Shown here piece after piece: positions 23,522 through 32,052 of a DNA stretch of 64,000 nt. The DNA comes from Xiashengella succiniciproducens (lineage in GTDB: Bacteria; Bacteroidota; Bacteroidia; Bacteroidales; Marinilabiliaceae): contig NZ_CP098400.1 in NCBI RefSeq assembly GCF_023674465.1, positions 992,001 to 1,056,000 on the forward strand, in the 5' to 3' direction. Within the stretch, counting starts at the first letter, position 1. Every line of letters begins with the position of its first letter. The position numbers and the translations under genes were made by a program. Below the pieces are notes generated by a model that saw only the letters and a program-made list of their open reading frames with translations, ran no database searches and was not told the origin of the DNA.

Positions 23522-24851
23522 CAAAAGAGTTTCAACAGTTGAGACAGATATAAGCATGCTTACCGACTGGTTTAGGTCGGGTATCAAGCCTGCCGCTGAG
23601 TTGGGTATTGGAACCGAACATGAACAATTTCTTCTTAACACAAAAGATTATAAAAGACTTGGCTATAGATCCCTGCCTGGAATCAGGCAGGTGATGCACG
23701 AAATGTCTTCCAGGGGCTGGAATCCTATTGAAGAAGCAGGTAATATAATAGCTCTTGAAAAAAATGGGGCTTCAATAACTATCGAACCAGCAGGGCAGTT
23801 TGAACTCTCTGGCAGGATAGTCTCTACTGTTCACGAGACCTATAGAGAGACCCTTGAACACAACCGGATGTTGGATCAGATGGGAGCCGAACTGGGCTTT
23901 ATGCGCTTGCCGATGGGCTTTGATCCTTTCTGGAGGAGGGAGGATCTGGACTGGATGCCCAAGGAACGATATAGGTTTATGCGAAACTGGATGCCCCGCA
24001 AGGGTAATCTGGGACTGGATATGATGACCCGGACAACTTCAATCCAGGTCAACCTCGACTTTGTTTCTGAGGAGGATATGGTACGTAAGATGCAGACAGC
24101 ACAGGCATTCCAGCCAGTCGTCACTGCTCTTTTTGCTAACTCCCCCTTTAAGGAGATGAAGCCCAATGGCTACCTTAGCTACCGTTCTCATGTCTGGGAG
24201 GATACGGATCCCGACAGATGTGGTTTTCTGCCCTTTGTTTTCGAACCCGACTTTGGATTTGAGCGCTATGTTGAATATCTGCTCGATGTGCCAATGTACT
24301 TTATCTTGAGGGCAGGTAAGTACTACCCTTCCGAGGGGATCACTTTCCGTGAATTCCTGAAGGGAAATTATGAACCTGAGCAGGTTATGGAAGACTGGGA
24401 GGTACACGTCTCCACTGTATTTCCCGATGTGAGACTGAAGCGCTATATTGAGATAAGAGGTGCGGACAGTGGATCCCCGAAGATGATAGCAGCCCTTGCT
24501 GCTCTGTGGACCGGACTACTCTATGATAAGCAGGCATTGGACTCCGCCCATAGTTTGGCTATGAGTCTTGGTGTGGAGGTTATCCAGGGCTTGCGGAAGG
24601 AGGCCCCACGCAAGGGACTGAGGGCTTCCTATGGTGAGGTTGCCTTGCACGAACTGGCTGCCAGTGTTGTAAGAATAGCTGACGGTGGTCTGGCGCGAAG
24701 GGCTGAGAAAATGGGAATTGAAACGGAACAGAAGTACCTGAATCCGCTAAGGGGAATACTTGCAAGAGGTACGACAACTGCAGAGATGCTGCTTGAAAAA
24801 TATATGAGAAACCTGGATCTGGACTTATTCAGATTGATCCTAAATACCTGA
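23514..24851 (+). CDS. gshA: Glutamate-cysteine ligase, plant/alphaproteobacterial (GCS2) type
   Basis: The enzyme joins glutamate and cysteine through the gamma-carboxyl with ATP, the committed step of glutathione-type thiol synthesis. The 445-residue protein shows GIGTEHEQF (residues 31-39), with the metal-binding Glu residues, and EPAGQFELSG (91-100), characteristic of the class found in plants, alphaproteobacteria and cyanobacteria. Further marks are TRTTSIQVNLDF, EIRGADSG and RTGLL-like ALWTGLLYD. It is unlike the enteric GshA or the GshF N-terminus. It overlaps the ATP-grasp gene by 8 bases and ends one base before an ABC exporter pair. A related EgtA-like role is possible but less likely given the partner. 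Confidence 0.83.
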   Translation: MTNKRVSTVETDISMLTDWFRSGIKPAAELGIGTEHEQFLLNTKDYKRLGYRSLPGIRQVMHEMSSRGWNPIEEAGNIIALEKNGASITIEPAGQFELSGRIVSTVHETYRETLEHNRMLDQMGAELGFMRLPMGFDPFWRREDLDWMPKERYRFMRNWMPRKGNLGLDMMTRTTSIQVNLDFVSEEDMVRKMQTAQAFQPVVTALFANSPFKEMKPNGYLSYRSHVWEDTDPDRCGFLPFVFEPDFGFERYVEYLLDVPMYFILRAGKYYPSEGITFREFLKGNYEPEQVMEDWEVHVSTVFPDVRLKRYIEIRGADSGSPKMIAALAALWTGLLYDKQALDSAHSLAMSLGVEVIQGLRKEAPRKGLRASYGEVALHELAASVVRIADGGLARRAEKMGIETEQKYLNPLRGILARGTTTAEMLLEKYMRNLDLDLFRLILNT

Positions 24852-24852
24852 T

Positions 24853-26601
24853 ATGTGGTCGAAACTTAGTTTTATACTTAGCTATACACATAGATTTAAG
24901 TGGTGGTACACAGGAGGAGTACTCTTCCTGTTACTAACAATCTGGGTTTCGGTGACCATTCCCGAATATGTCCAACAGGGTATAGACTCCATAGCAGGAG
25001 GTCGGGATGCCGGTTCCGGACTGATGCTCCGTGCCGTACTTACAATACTGGTGATGTCACTGGTGTTGATGGTGGCCCGGACTCTGTCGCGGATACTCTT
25101 CTTTATACCAGGTCGCCTTATTGAGAGGCAGCTCAAGGGGGAGATGTTTCGTAAACTGGCTTCTTTTGGCAAGGATTACTACGAGAACAACAGTAGCGGG
25201 TCAATAATTTCGCGAATCAACAACGATATCAACGGAGTGAGGATGATCACAGGCTTTGGATTGCTCCAAATCTTCAACATTGCCTTTTCCCTGTCGCTTA
25301 CACCATACAAGATGTGGATGATGTCGCCCAGACTGACCCTCTATACAATCATACCCATCTTTGTAGTCTTTGTGATAGTGCGCTTTGGTATGGCCTACAT
25401 GGTCAAAAATACCCATCTGCGTATGGAGGCCTTACAAAGGCTTTCAGGCAGGATAATATCCTTTCTCTCGGGCAATGCCGTTATCAAAAGCTATAATATC
25501 CACCGCTGGGCCGAGGAGAAGACAGACGAGGAAAATGTAAATGTATACGACTACGGCCTCAGGATATCATGGGTGCGCTCCTTTGTCATGCCGCTGATGG
25601 GCGGCATGGAGCAGATACTCAAGGTCGTGGTGCTGATGGCAGGAGGTATGCTTGTTATCAAGACTGACTTCACAATTGGTCAGCTAACCGAATTTATTGC
25701 CTATGCTGCACTGTTAACGCATCCGATTAGCGGACTAGGTTGGGTGCTCACTGCATTCCAACAAGGCTTTGTTGGTATCAGCAGTTTGCAGACGATTATG
25801 AACCGCAAGGGTGTTGACGATGACCGCAAGGCTTTGGCTCCGGAGATGAGGACCAGGCTCTTTGACAACGGACTGCAGGTTCGCCACCTGAGTTACCGCT
25901 ACCACAATGATGAGGACTACGTTCTGAGCGATATATCCTTTGACCTGAAGCCAGGACAGGTAATGGGAATTACTGGTCCGGTAGGTGTCGGAAAATCGAC
26001 GCTTATCAACTGTATTAACGGCTATCTGAAACCAGAATCAGGACAACTTTGGTTTGGCAGCCTCGACGCTGCCAGGCTCCGTGGGGATGATATTAGACAG
26101 GTGGTTAGGACAGTCGGCCAGGAGGTATTTTTATTTTCCGATACAATTGAAAACAATATAGCCTTTGGTGAGGGACTTGTACCCGATGATGAGAGGGTTG
26201 GTGATGTGCTATACCGAAGTGCCATGGCTGATGAGATTGAGCGTTTCCCAAAGGGTAGAAGGACCATGGTGGGTGAGAAGGGCATTATGCTCTCGGGAGG
26301 ACAGAAGCAGAGGATCAGTCTGGCAAGGGCACTGTACAGTCCCGGTAAACTGCTGATACTGGATGATGTGTTTTCGGCAGTGGATACGGAGACTGAACGC
26401 TTTCTGATCAGGGAGCTGTTTAAGTTCAGGCAGGGTGGATTGATAATAATATCAAACCGCATGAGCGTGCTTGAGAGAACTGACTTTAATATTGTGCTTG
26501 AGGGTGGACGATTAACTGCTATGGGAACGCATCAGCAGTTGCTTGAAACCTCGGACTTCTACCGCAATACTCACGATATTCAGGAGGGAGGTAAGCGATG
26601 A
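24853..26601 (+). CDS. ABC exporter subunit A (half-transporter with a degenerate ATP site)
   Basis: The 582-residue half-transporter has a six-helix membrane domain (about 1-310) and a nucleotide-binding domain. Walker A is GPVGVGKST (25975-26001) and the signature is the canonical LSGGQKQRISLARAL. The Walker B end is DD (LLILDDVFSAVD), so the catalytic Glu is Asp. The switch region reads SNR where HR is usual (about 26451-26459). Such changes mark the degenerate site of heterodimeric exporters. It starts one base after the glutamate-cysteine ligase gene and overlaps subunit B by four bases, so it belongs to the thiol operon. Export of a gamma-glutamyl thiol, by analogy with CydDC, is an inference. 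Confidence 0.87.
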   Translation: MWSKLSFILSYTHRFKWWYTGGVLFLLLTIWVSVTIPEYVQQGIDSIAGGRDAGSGLMLRAVLTILVMSLVLMVARTLSRILFFIPGRLIERQLKGEMFRKLASFGKDYYENNSSGSIISRINNDINGVRMITGFGLLQIFNIAFSLSLTPYKMWMMSPRLTLYTIIPIFVVFVIVRFGMAYMVKNTHLRMEALQRLSGRIISFLSGNAVIKSYNIHRWAEEKTDEENVNVYDYGLRISWVRSFVMPLMGGMEQILKVVVLMAGGMLVIKTDFTIGQLTEFIAYAALLTHPISGLGWVLTAFQQGFVGISSLQTIMNRKGVDDDRKALAPEMRTRLFDNGLQVRHLSYRYHNDEDYVLSDISFDLKPGQVMGITGPVGVGKSTLINCINGYLKPESGQLWFGSLDAARLRGDDIRQVVRTVGQEVFLFSDTIENNIAFGEGLVPDDERVGDVLYRSAMADEIERFPKGRRTMVGEKGIMLSGGQKQRISLARALYSPGKLLILDDVFSAVDTETERFLIRELFKFRQGGLIIISNRMSVLERTDFNIVLEGGRLTAMGTHQQLLETSDFYRNTHDIQEGGKR

Positions 26602-28373
26602 ATTTTGCATGGAAGAATAAGCTGCTGAGTGCGGAGGACTGGGCTCTGGTTAAGAAGTTTGGCCGCTACTTCGTTCCCCACCGCAAATGGCTTTATATCA
26701 GCCTTGCGTCAATCCCAATTACGACGGCCGGTGGCATAGTGCTGCTGTGGCTTGTTGAGAAGATAGTGGATGACCACATCCTGACGGGTGATATTGCCGG
26801 ACTTAAGCTATATACCGCCATTGCAGGTGTGGTACTGGTAGTCAACTTCCTGTTTGATGGCCTATACAGCTACTCTTTTTCGAAAGCCGGAGGACTGGCG
26901 GTGACTGATATGAGGAGGGAGCTCTTTGGACGTTCATTGCGCTTCCCGATGAAGTATTATGACAGGAATCCAATAGGCATCACCTTGTCTCGACTGACAA
27001 GCGATATGGAAAGTATCACTGAATCCTTTGCCTCAGGAATATTGGGTCTGTTGGCTGATAGCATACGCACACTGGCACTAAGCTTCTATCTGGTATATTT
27101 GAACTGGCAACTGAGTTTGGTTGTCGCCATCGTAGTGCCTCTGATAATGCTTACCATACGTTATCTGCGCAAGAAGATACGTAAGGCCTTTGATGAGTCA
27201 CGTACCAGTCTGGCACGCTCCGCAGCCTACCTGCAGGAGAGCCTCTACGGTATGAAGACAATACAATTGTATGCCGCTACGGAAACGGCCTTCAGGAAGT
27301 ATGACGGCTTTAATAAGCAGTATGCAGATGCGCAGAACAAGTCAAATGTGTATGACGGTGCTTTGTATTCAATAATTGATGGTATCACCTCTGTTGCAAC
27401 TGCCCTTGTAATCTGGTATGGCGCCGCTCAGGTATGGGATCTGGACTACACTATCGGTGTGCTGATAGTGTTTATAACAACTCTGGGACGACTCTTTATT
27501 CCTGTGCGGCAGTTTGCCCAGCAGATAACAACTATCCAGAGAGCCCTTTCGGCCCTGGATCATATCAATGTGCTGGCCCGGCAGGAGGTCGAAGAGGCAG
27601 AGGTGGCAGCAGGTTCAGGGTTTGGGGATAGTGACGAACCGTTAGAGCTTGAGGAGATAGTCTTTGACAAGGTGTCATTCAGTTACAGCGACAAAGGTCC
27701 CGATGTCCTCAAAAACGTATCCTTCACCCTCAGGAAAGGCCAGCGCATTGCCCTTGCGGGATCAACCGGATCAGGCAAGTCAACAATTCTTCGCCTTCTT
27801 ACCCGCACCTATACAGGTTATAGAGGTTCTATAAGAATTAATGGAGTCGAACTCAGAGATATCCCTTTAAACAAGGTGCGGAATACGATCTCCCTGATGC
27901 AACAGGATATTTATTTATTCAACGATACGGTGGGCTTCAATATAGGCCTGGGCCGTACCGGCACAGGGCCACATGAGATAGAAGAAGCTGCACGCTTTGT
28001 TTTTGCCGACAGGTTTATTGAACAATTACCCGGTAAATATGATTTTACTATTCAAGACAACGGTGATAATATTTCAAAAGGTCAGGGACAGCTTATTTCA
28101 TTTGCCCGGGCCATCTGCGGTAACAGCCGACTGATAATACTAGATGAGGCCACCAGTGCGGTTGATTCGATTACCGAGTATTATATACAGAAGGCTATTG
28201 AAAAGATTTTTGCAAGTCGTACGGTGATAGCCGTGGCACACAGATTGAGTACCATCAGGAACTCGGACCTGATATTGGTGATGGAAAATGGGGAGATTAT
28301 AGAGAGGGGAAGTCACGAGGAACTGATAAGAATGGGGGGAAAGTACGCCGGTCTTGTGAAGGAGCTTGTTTGA
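26598..28373 (+). CDS. ABC exporter subunit B (half-transporter with the catalytic ATP site)
   Basis: The 591-residue partner has six membrane helices and an ATPase domain with Walker A GSTGSGKST, full Walker B LIILDEATSAVD and switch histidine VAHRLST. Its signature is altered to ISKGQGQLISFARA (near 28070-28110). Combined with subunit A the dimer has one complete site (Walker A/B and His from B, LSGGQ from A) and one degenerate site, the usual arrangement in MdlAB/TM287-288-type exporters. A linker of about 25 acidic residues separates membrane and ATPase domains. It is the last gene of the four-gene operon; the next gene lies 97 bases away. Confidence 0.88.
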   Translation: MNFAWKNKLLSAEDWALVKKFGRYFVPHRKWLYISLASIPITTAGGIVLLWLVEKIVDDHILTGDIAGLKLYTAIAGVVLVVNFLFDGLYSYSFSKAGGLAVTDMRRELFGRSLRFPMKYYDRNPIGITLSRLTSDMESITESFASGILGLLADSIRTLALSFYLVYLNWQLSLVVAIVVPLIMLTIRYLRKKIRKAFDESRTSLARSAAYLQESLYGMKTIQLYAATETAFRKYDGFNKQYADAQNKSNVYDGALYSIIDGITSVATALVIWYGAAQVWDLDYTIGVLIVFITTLGRLFIPVRQFAQQITTIQRALSALDHINVLARQEVEEAEVAAGSGFGDSDEPLELEEIVFDKVSFSYSDKGPDVLKNVSFTLRKGQRIALAGSTGSGKSTILRLLTRTYTGYRGSIRINGVELRDIPLNKVRNTISLMQQDIYLFNDTVGFNIGLGRTGTGPHEIEEAARFVFADRFIEQLPGKYDFTIQDNGDNISKGQGQLISFARAICGNSRLIILDEATSAVDSITEYYIQKAIEKIFASRTVIAVAHRLSTIRNSDLILVMENGEIIERGSHEELIRMGGKYAGLVKELV

Positions 28374-28470
28374 TTGTGGTTCCTGCGGAATCAAAAAAAA
28401 TATTTCCGGTTGTGACTGCGACCTAGAAATTAGTTATATTACAGTAGGACAATAACAAAAACCAAATACT

Positions 28471-29184
28471 ATGAATCCCTTACCATTTACTGAAAGGTAT
28501 GGCAATCTCCTGAAGCAGGAAGAGTTGCGGACACTGGAGGATCAGATCCTTCCAAACACCTTCGTATTGGAGGCTCCAGAACCTTTCCCTGGGTTTTACG
28601 ATTATTATTCCGACCATCCTGTGGAAAGTAAGCCATTGTACGTTTACTTTGTTGTAAAACAACTTTACACCCTGGAACAGGTTACAAGGGCTACCCAGAA
28701 TATCAGAAGGTATTTCCAGTCTGAATTTGATGCTGCGGCAGGGGTTGTAAATATCTACAACAAGGAATATGATGTGATTCGTATTCGTCACCTTCCGGAT
28801 TACAGTCTGATTTCCGAACTTCAGGCCTGTTACATGGACGAGGGTATCGAGTTTCGCAAGAAACCCGGTGGCCGTCCCGAAGGTCCTGCTCTGATCAGGA
28901 TCAAGAAGTTTTTTATCATGGATGAGATGCACCCAGGTGTTTACTTCGACGTCGTAGAGAAGGATCACGGCTACTTTACAATTCCCAAGTACCTCAACTG
29001 GAAATACTTTGAGGATATCACAAAGAAGGTGAAGTACAACTGGGAAGGCAGTGACTTTGATGCAGCTATAGGACACTTCCATGTTAACTTTGGTATTCAG
29101 GATATGATTCGTATCTATAATCCTGATATGCAGGTTGATTTCCTGATGGCTGTAAGAAAGCTATATATGGACAGGATTAAATGA
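28471..29184 (+). CDS. Conserved-looking protein of unknown function, 237 residues
   Basis: I do not recognise this protein. It is soluble with no signal peptide or membrane helix and rich in aromatic residues. The N-terminal region has FPGFYDYYSDHPVESKPLYVYFVVKQ and the middle RIKKFFIMDEMHPGVYFDVVEKDHGYF. Codon use matches neighbouring genes, and a strong terminator 23 bases after the stop supports a real transcript. The antisense 200-codon frame across it is a shadow: it lacks this support. It follows the thiol/exporter operon by 97 bases, but the two may be unconnected. Its aromatic and acidic character could suit nucleic-acid or protein binding, but nothing shows a function. Confidence 0.7.
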   Translation: MNPLPFTERYGNLLKQEELRTLEDQILPNTFVLEAPEPFPGFYDYYSDHPVESKPLYVYFVVKQLYTLEQVTRATQNIRRYFQSEFDAAAGVVNIYNKEYDVIRIRHLPDYSLISELQACYMDEGIEFRKKPGGRPEGPALIRIKKFFIMDEMHPGVYFDVVEKDHGYFTIPKYLNWKYFEDITKKVKYNWEGSDFDAAIGHFHVNFGIQDMIRIYNPDMQVDFLMAVRKLYMDRIK

Positions 29185-29207
29185 TGGTTCTGCCATGCTA
29201 TAAAATA

Positions 29208-29244
29208 ACAGAGGCTGTCCCCGCGGACAGCCTCTGTCGTTTTA
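29208..29244 (+). terminator. Intrinsic terminator after the 237-residue gene
   Basis: A perfect 13-bp stem (ACAGAGGCTGTCC, loop CCGC, GGACAGCCTCTGT) is followed by CGTTTTA. It is one of the strongest hairpins in the window. Confidence 0.85.
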
Positions 29245-29275
29245 TAATGTGCTATTTCCGTTTGCTATCAGCGCA

Positions 29276-29301
29276 CCCCAATGATGGCTACTCTATTGGG
29301 G
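29276..29301 (-). terminator. Weak hairpin after the superoxide dismutase gene
   Basis: A 7-bp inverted repeat CCCCAAT/ATTGGGG with a 12-base loop lies just beyond the stop on the minus strand. No T-run follows, so termination may depend on the stronger hairpin beyond it (29208-29237), which is also palindromic on this strand. Confidence 0.35.
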
Positions 29302-29313
29302 CTTTGCCTTAGC

Positions 29314-30048
29314 TCAGTTCAAAGTTGCTTCATACAGTTCGTTTACCTTGTTCCAGTTGACTACATTCCAGAAGTTTGCCACATAGTCAGCCCTTTTGTT
29401 TTGATACTTGAGGTAGTATGCATGTTCCCATACATCCAGAGCCAGAAGTGGTTTACCCTGTACGGCTTCAGTTTCCATCAAAGGGTTGTCCTGATTGGCA
29501 GTGCTGGTGATTGTCAGTGAACCGTCCTCTGTGACTATCAACCAGGCCCAGCCGCTACCGAAGCGTCCTGTTGCTGCAGCATTAAACTTGGTTTGGAAGT
29601 TTTCAAGCGAACCAAATTTTGCGTTAATGGCCTGAGCAAGGGTGTCTGATGGAGCACCACCTGTGCCTGCCGGAGCCATCAACGACCAGAAAAGGCTGTG
29701 GTTGAAGTATCCTCCTGCATTGTTGCGAATGGCTGCACTGAAGTAGGAGATATTGTCAAAGAAGAACTCCAGAGAGGCTTGTTCGTAGCCTGACCCCTCG
29801 ATGGCTTTCAGGAAATTGTTGAAATAAGCCTGATGGTGTCTGCTGTAGTGTATCTCCATCGTCTGAGCGTCAATATATGGTTCCAGCGCATCGTATGAGT
29901 ATGGGAGTGCTGCAAATTCATGGACAACTGCTTCACCTGTGTAAATGGGTACACTTGGTTCTGCAATCTCCTGTGTTTTGGGTGCCGGTGTGGTGCAGGC
30001 AACTGCCACTAACACCAGAATAACCAGTGGTATAAGGATTTTTTTCAT
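29314..30048 (-). CDS. Manganese-type superoxide dismutase lipoprotein
   Basis: The enzyme converts superoxide to oxygen and hydrogen peroxide. I start at 30048 (MKKILIPLVILVLVAVAC), giving 244 residues with a lipobox ending at Cys18 and a linker of about 30 residues. It is therefore anchored outside the cytoplasm, unusual for this family. Metal ligands are visible: His in MEIHYSRHHQAYFNN, His in GGYFNHSLFW, and Asp and His in LALDVWEHAYYL. Gly in NNAGGYFNH and Gln in TANQDNPL are the pair usual for Mn (or cambialistic) rather than Fe enzymes. It is a single gene, divergent from the carbonic anhydrase gene. Confidence 0.9.
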   Translation of the reverse strand: MKKILIPLVILVLVAVACTTPAPKTQEIAEPSVPIYTGEAVVHEFAALPYSYDALEPYIDAQTMEIHYSRHHQAYFNNFLKAIEGSGYEQASLEFFFDNISYFSAAIRNNAGGYFNHSLFWSLMAPAGTGGAPSDTLAQAINAKFGSLENFQTKFNAAATGRFGSGWAWLIVTEDGSLTITSTANQDNPLMETEAVQGKPLLALDVWEHAYYLKYQNKRADYVANFWNVVNWNKVNELYEATLN

Positions 30049-30253
30049 AGTAAGTTGCTTTTTGTTATTAAACATAAACATAACTGTTTAGAATCAAAAA
30101 GGTTCAATGTGAAATACTCTCACTTTGGATTTTGCATTACCTTGCAGTGTATTGGTGCCGGCTTATTGATCGAAGGATGAAGGGGATTTGAACTTTTTTT
30201 CTTTTTATTCCTTTGAGTGAAGGTCGAGGTGACCAAAGCAAAAACATTGAATT

Positions 30254-30796
30254 ATGGATAGACTTAAGGCAGTTTTAACCCCGGAAGATATACCGGCCGA
30301 ACTAAGGGATACTCCCGTTGCCAGGCTGCTGTGCTACCACAACATGGGAATGGTACCCGGAGAACTCAGGAAGGCCGAGCTGCTGATAAGCATGTGTATG
30401 GACAATCGGAATCAGTTGCATATACCAAACAACTTTGCCTTTATCTTAAGGTCGGGTGGCGGCAACCTCCGTCACAACGAGTTTAAAGTGTCGTACGCAG
30501 TCTCTGTTGGCGGTGTGAAGTACATAGCCCTGATTGGCCACAGCAATTGTGGAATGGTCAACCTGCATGAGAAGAAGGATGCCTTTATTAGTGGTTTGGT
30601 GGATAACGCCGGCTGGGACAGGGAATTCGCAGAAGATCACTTTAACCAGTTTTCCCCGATCTTTGAAATTGGAAATGAAATAGACTTTCTATTGTCTGAG
30701 TCAGCCAGACTACGAGGACGATACCCTAGGATCAACGTAGTTCCTCTCTACTATAAAATAGAGGACCATAAGCTCTACCTTGTAAATGAAAAATAA
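30254..30796 (+). CDS. Beta-class carbonic anhydrase-like protein
   Basis: The 180-residue protein has the beta-class zinc ligands: Cys48 with Asp50 and Arg52 in ISMCMDNR, and His96 with Cys99 in GHSNCGM. These set the catalytic centre that interconverts CO2 and bicarbonate. The protein is shorter than most bacterial members (about 200-220). It lacks a signal peptide, so it is cytosolic. Activity is likely because all ligands and the Asp-Arg pair remain, but substitution in other loops leaves some doubt. It is a single gene, convergent with the Rnf operon, with which it may share a bidirectional terminator. Confidence 0.75.
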   Translation: MDRLKAVLTPEDIPAELRDTPVARLLCYHNMGMVPGELRKAELLISMCMDNRNQLHIPNNFAFILRSGGGNLRHNEFKVSYAVSVGGVKYIALIGHSNCGMVNLHEKKDAFISGLVDNAGWDREFAEDHFNQFSPIFEIGNEIDFLLSESARLRGRYPRINVVPLYYKIEDHKLYLVNEK

Positions 30797-30823
30797 AACT
30801 CCCACGGCCCAGAGGCCGGGGAG
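30790..30823 (-). terminator. Terminator of the Rnf operon
   Basis: Between the carbonic anhydrase gene and rnfA the hairpin CTCCC-GGCC...GGCC-GGGAG (30799-30823) is, on the minus strand, followed by a T-rich stretch (TTTTATTTTTC). It therefore best terminates rnfA transcripts and may also slow those from the other side. Confidence 0.65.
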
Positions 30824-30834
30824 CTGAAAGACTT

Positions 30835-31407
30835 TTATACGATACCTGCAAAGCCCATAAAGGCCATTGCCATAATCCCTGCAATGATTAGTGATATTGG
30901 TGCACCTTTGAGACCTTCAGGTACATCCATCAGATCCATATGTTCCCTTATTCCAGCAAAGGTCACAATGGCAAGACCGTAACCAACAGCAGTAGCAAAG
31001 GAGAATACCACACTTTCAACGATATTGTAGTTGTAACCAATTGTCATTACTGCCACACCCAATATTGCACAGTTTGTTGTAATCAGTGGCAAAAATACTC
31101 CAAGGGCCTGGTATAATGAGGGACTCACCTTTTTCAGAACTATCTCAACCATCTGCACCAGCGCGGCAATTACCAGGATAAAGCTGATTGTCTGCAGGTA
31201 GGTAATATTAAACGGCACTAGTACAAAGTTCTGTATCATCCAGGTAACAATAGTAGCTATCACCATTACGAAAGTAACCGCACCCGCCATACCAATAGCA
31301 GTTGGGACGCGCTTGGATACTCCAAGGAAGGGACATATACCCAGGAATTGGGCAAGAACTATGTTGTTTACAAATATTGCCGATATTATCAACAGTAAAT
31401 AAGTCAT
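30835..31407 (-). CDS. rnfA: Rnf complex subunit RnfA
   Basis: RnfA is an integral membrane subunit of the Rnf complex, which couples ferredoxin oxidation and NAD+ reduction to Na+ or H+ transport. The 190-residue protein has six predicted helices. Its start, [30 protein letters not shown], is diagnostic of RnfA (Cys in the GICPFLG loop takes part in an intramembrane Fe-S site). It is the last gene of rseC-rnfBCDGEA and lies 12 bases after rnfE. Its orientation and fold mirror RnfE. Confidence 0.94.
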   Translation of the reverse strand: MTYLLLIISAIFVNNIVLAQFLGICPFLGVSKRVPTAIGMAGAVTFVMVIATIVTWMIQNFVLVPFNITYLQTISFILVIAALVQMVEIVLKKVSPSLYQALGVFLPLITTNCAILGVAVMTIGYNYNIVESVVFSFATAVGYGLAIVTFAGIREHMDLMDVPEGLKGAPISLIIAGIMAMAFMGFAGIV

Positions 31408-31419
31408 GGCTTTCCCTCC

Positions 31420-32004
31420 TTATGCTTTTTTGAATTTGTTGATTATTGCAATCAGATAACCTAGTGCTATAAAGGCTCCCGGTGCAAGGACAAAGATCAG
31501 CATACCATATTCTCCGGGATAGATGCTGAAGTCGAATATCGTACCTGCTCCAAGAAATTCACGTATGGCACCAAGAATTGTCAGAGCAAGAGCAAAACCC
31601 AGACCCATACCTGCTCCATCTATAATTGATCCTACAGGACCATTCTTGGATGCAAATGCTTCTGCACGTCCAAGCAGGATACAGTTTACAACGATCAGTG
31701 GAATAAAGATTCCAAGTGCACTGAAAAGGGCTGGAGTATAGGCCTGCATCAGCATCTCTACCACAGTCACAAATGCTGCAATTACGACTATATAAGAAGG
31801 GATCCTAACCTTGTCCGGTATAAAGTCCTTGATAAGGGATACCACCAGGTTGGACATAACCAACACAAAGGTAGTTGCCAGTCCCATACCCAGTCCGTTG
31901 ATAGCTGATGAGGTGACACCCAATGTGGGACACATACCCAGGAGCTGGACAAATACCGGGTTGTCCTTGAGCAGTCCTTTAGTGAAATTTCCTAACTGAT
32001 TCAT
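31420..32004 (-). CDS. rnfE: Rnf complex subunit RnfE
   Basis: The 194-residue membrane subunit pairs with RnfA as an inverted pseudo-symmetric unit. It shows six helices and the conserved LLKDNPVFVQLLGMCPTLGVTSSAINGLGM, with the Cys counterpart of that in RnfA. The mid-region VNCILLGRAEAFASKNG is typical of RnfE/NqrD. It lies 48 bases after rnfG and 12 bases before rnfA, within the Rnf operon. Confidence 0.94.
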   Translation of the reverse strand: MNQLGNFTKGLLKDNPVFVQLLGMCPTLGVTSSAINGLGMGLATTFVLVMSNLVVSLIKDFIPDKVRIPSYIVVIAAFVTVVEMLMQAYTPALFSALGIFIPLIVVNCILLGRAEAFASKNGPVGSIIDGAGMGLGFALALTILGAIREFLGAGTIFDFSIYPGEYGMLIFVLAPGAFIALGYLIAIINKFKKA

Positions 32005-32052
32005 ATCTGGTATATTTTTGAGTCTAACTGAAATATGCTATGGGCTGTATTG

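Noticed and set aside
28480-29082. 200-codon minus-strand frame across the 237-residue gene
   Set aside because: The plus-strand frame has a terminator and normal codon use; the antisense product lacks recognisable domains.
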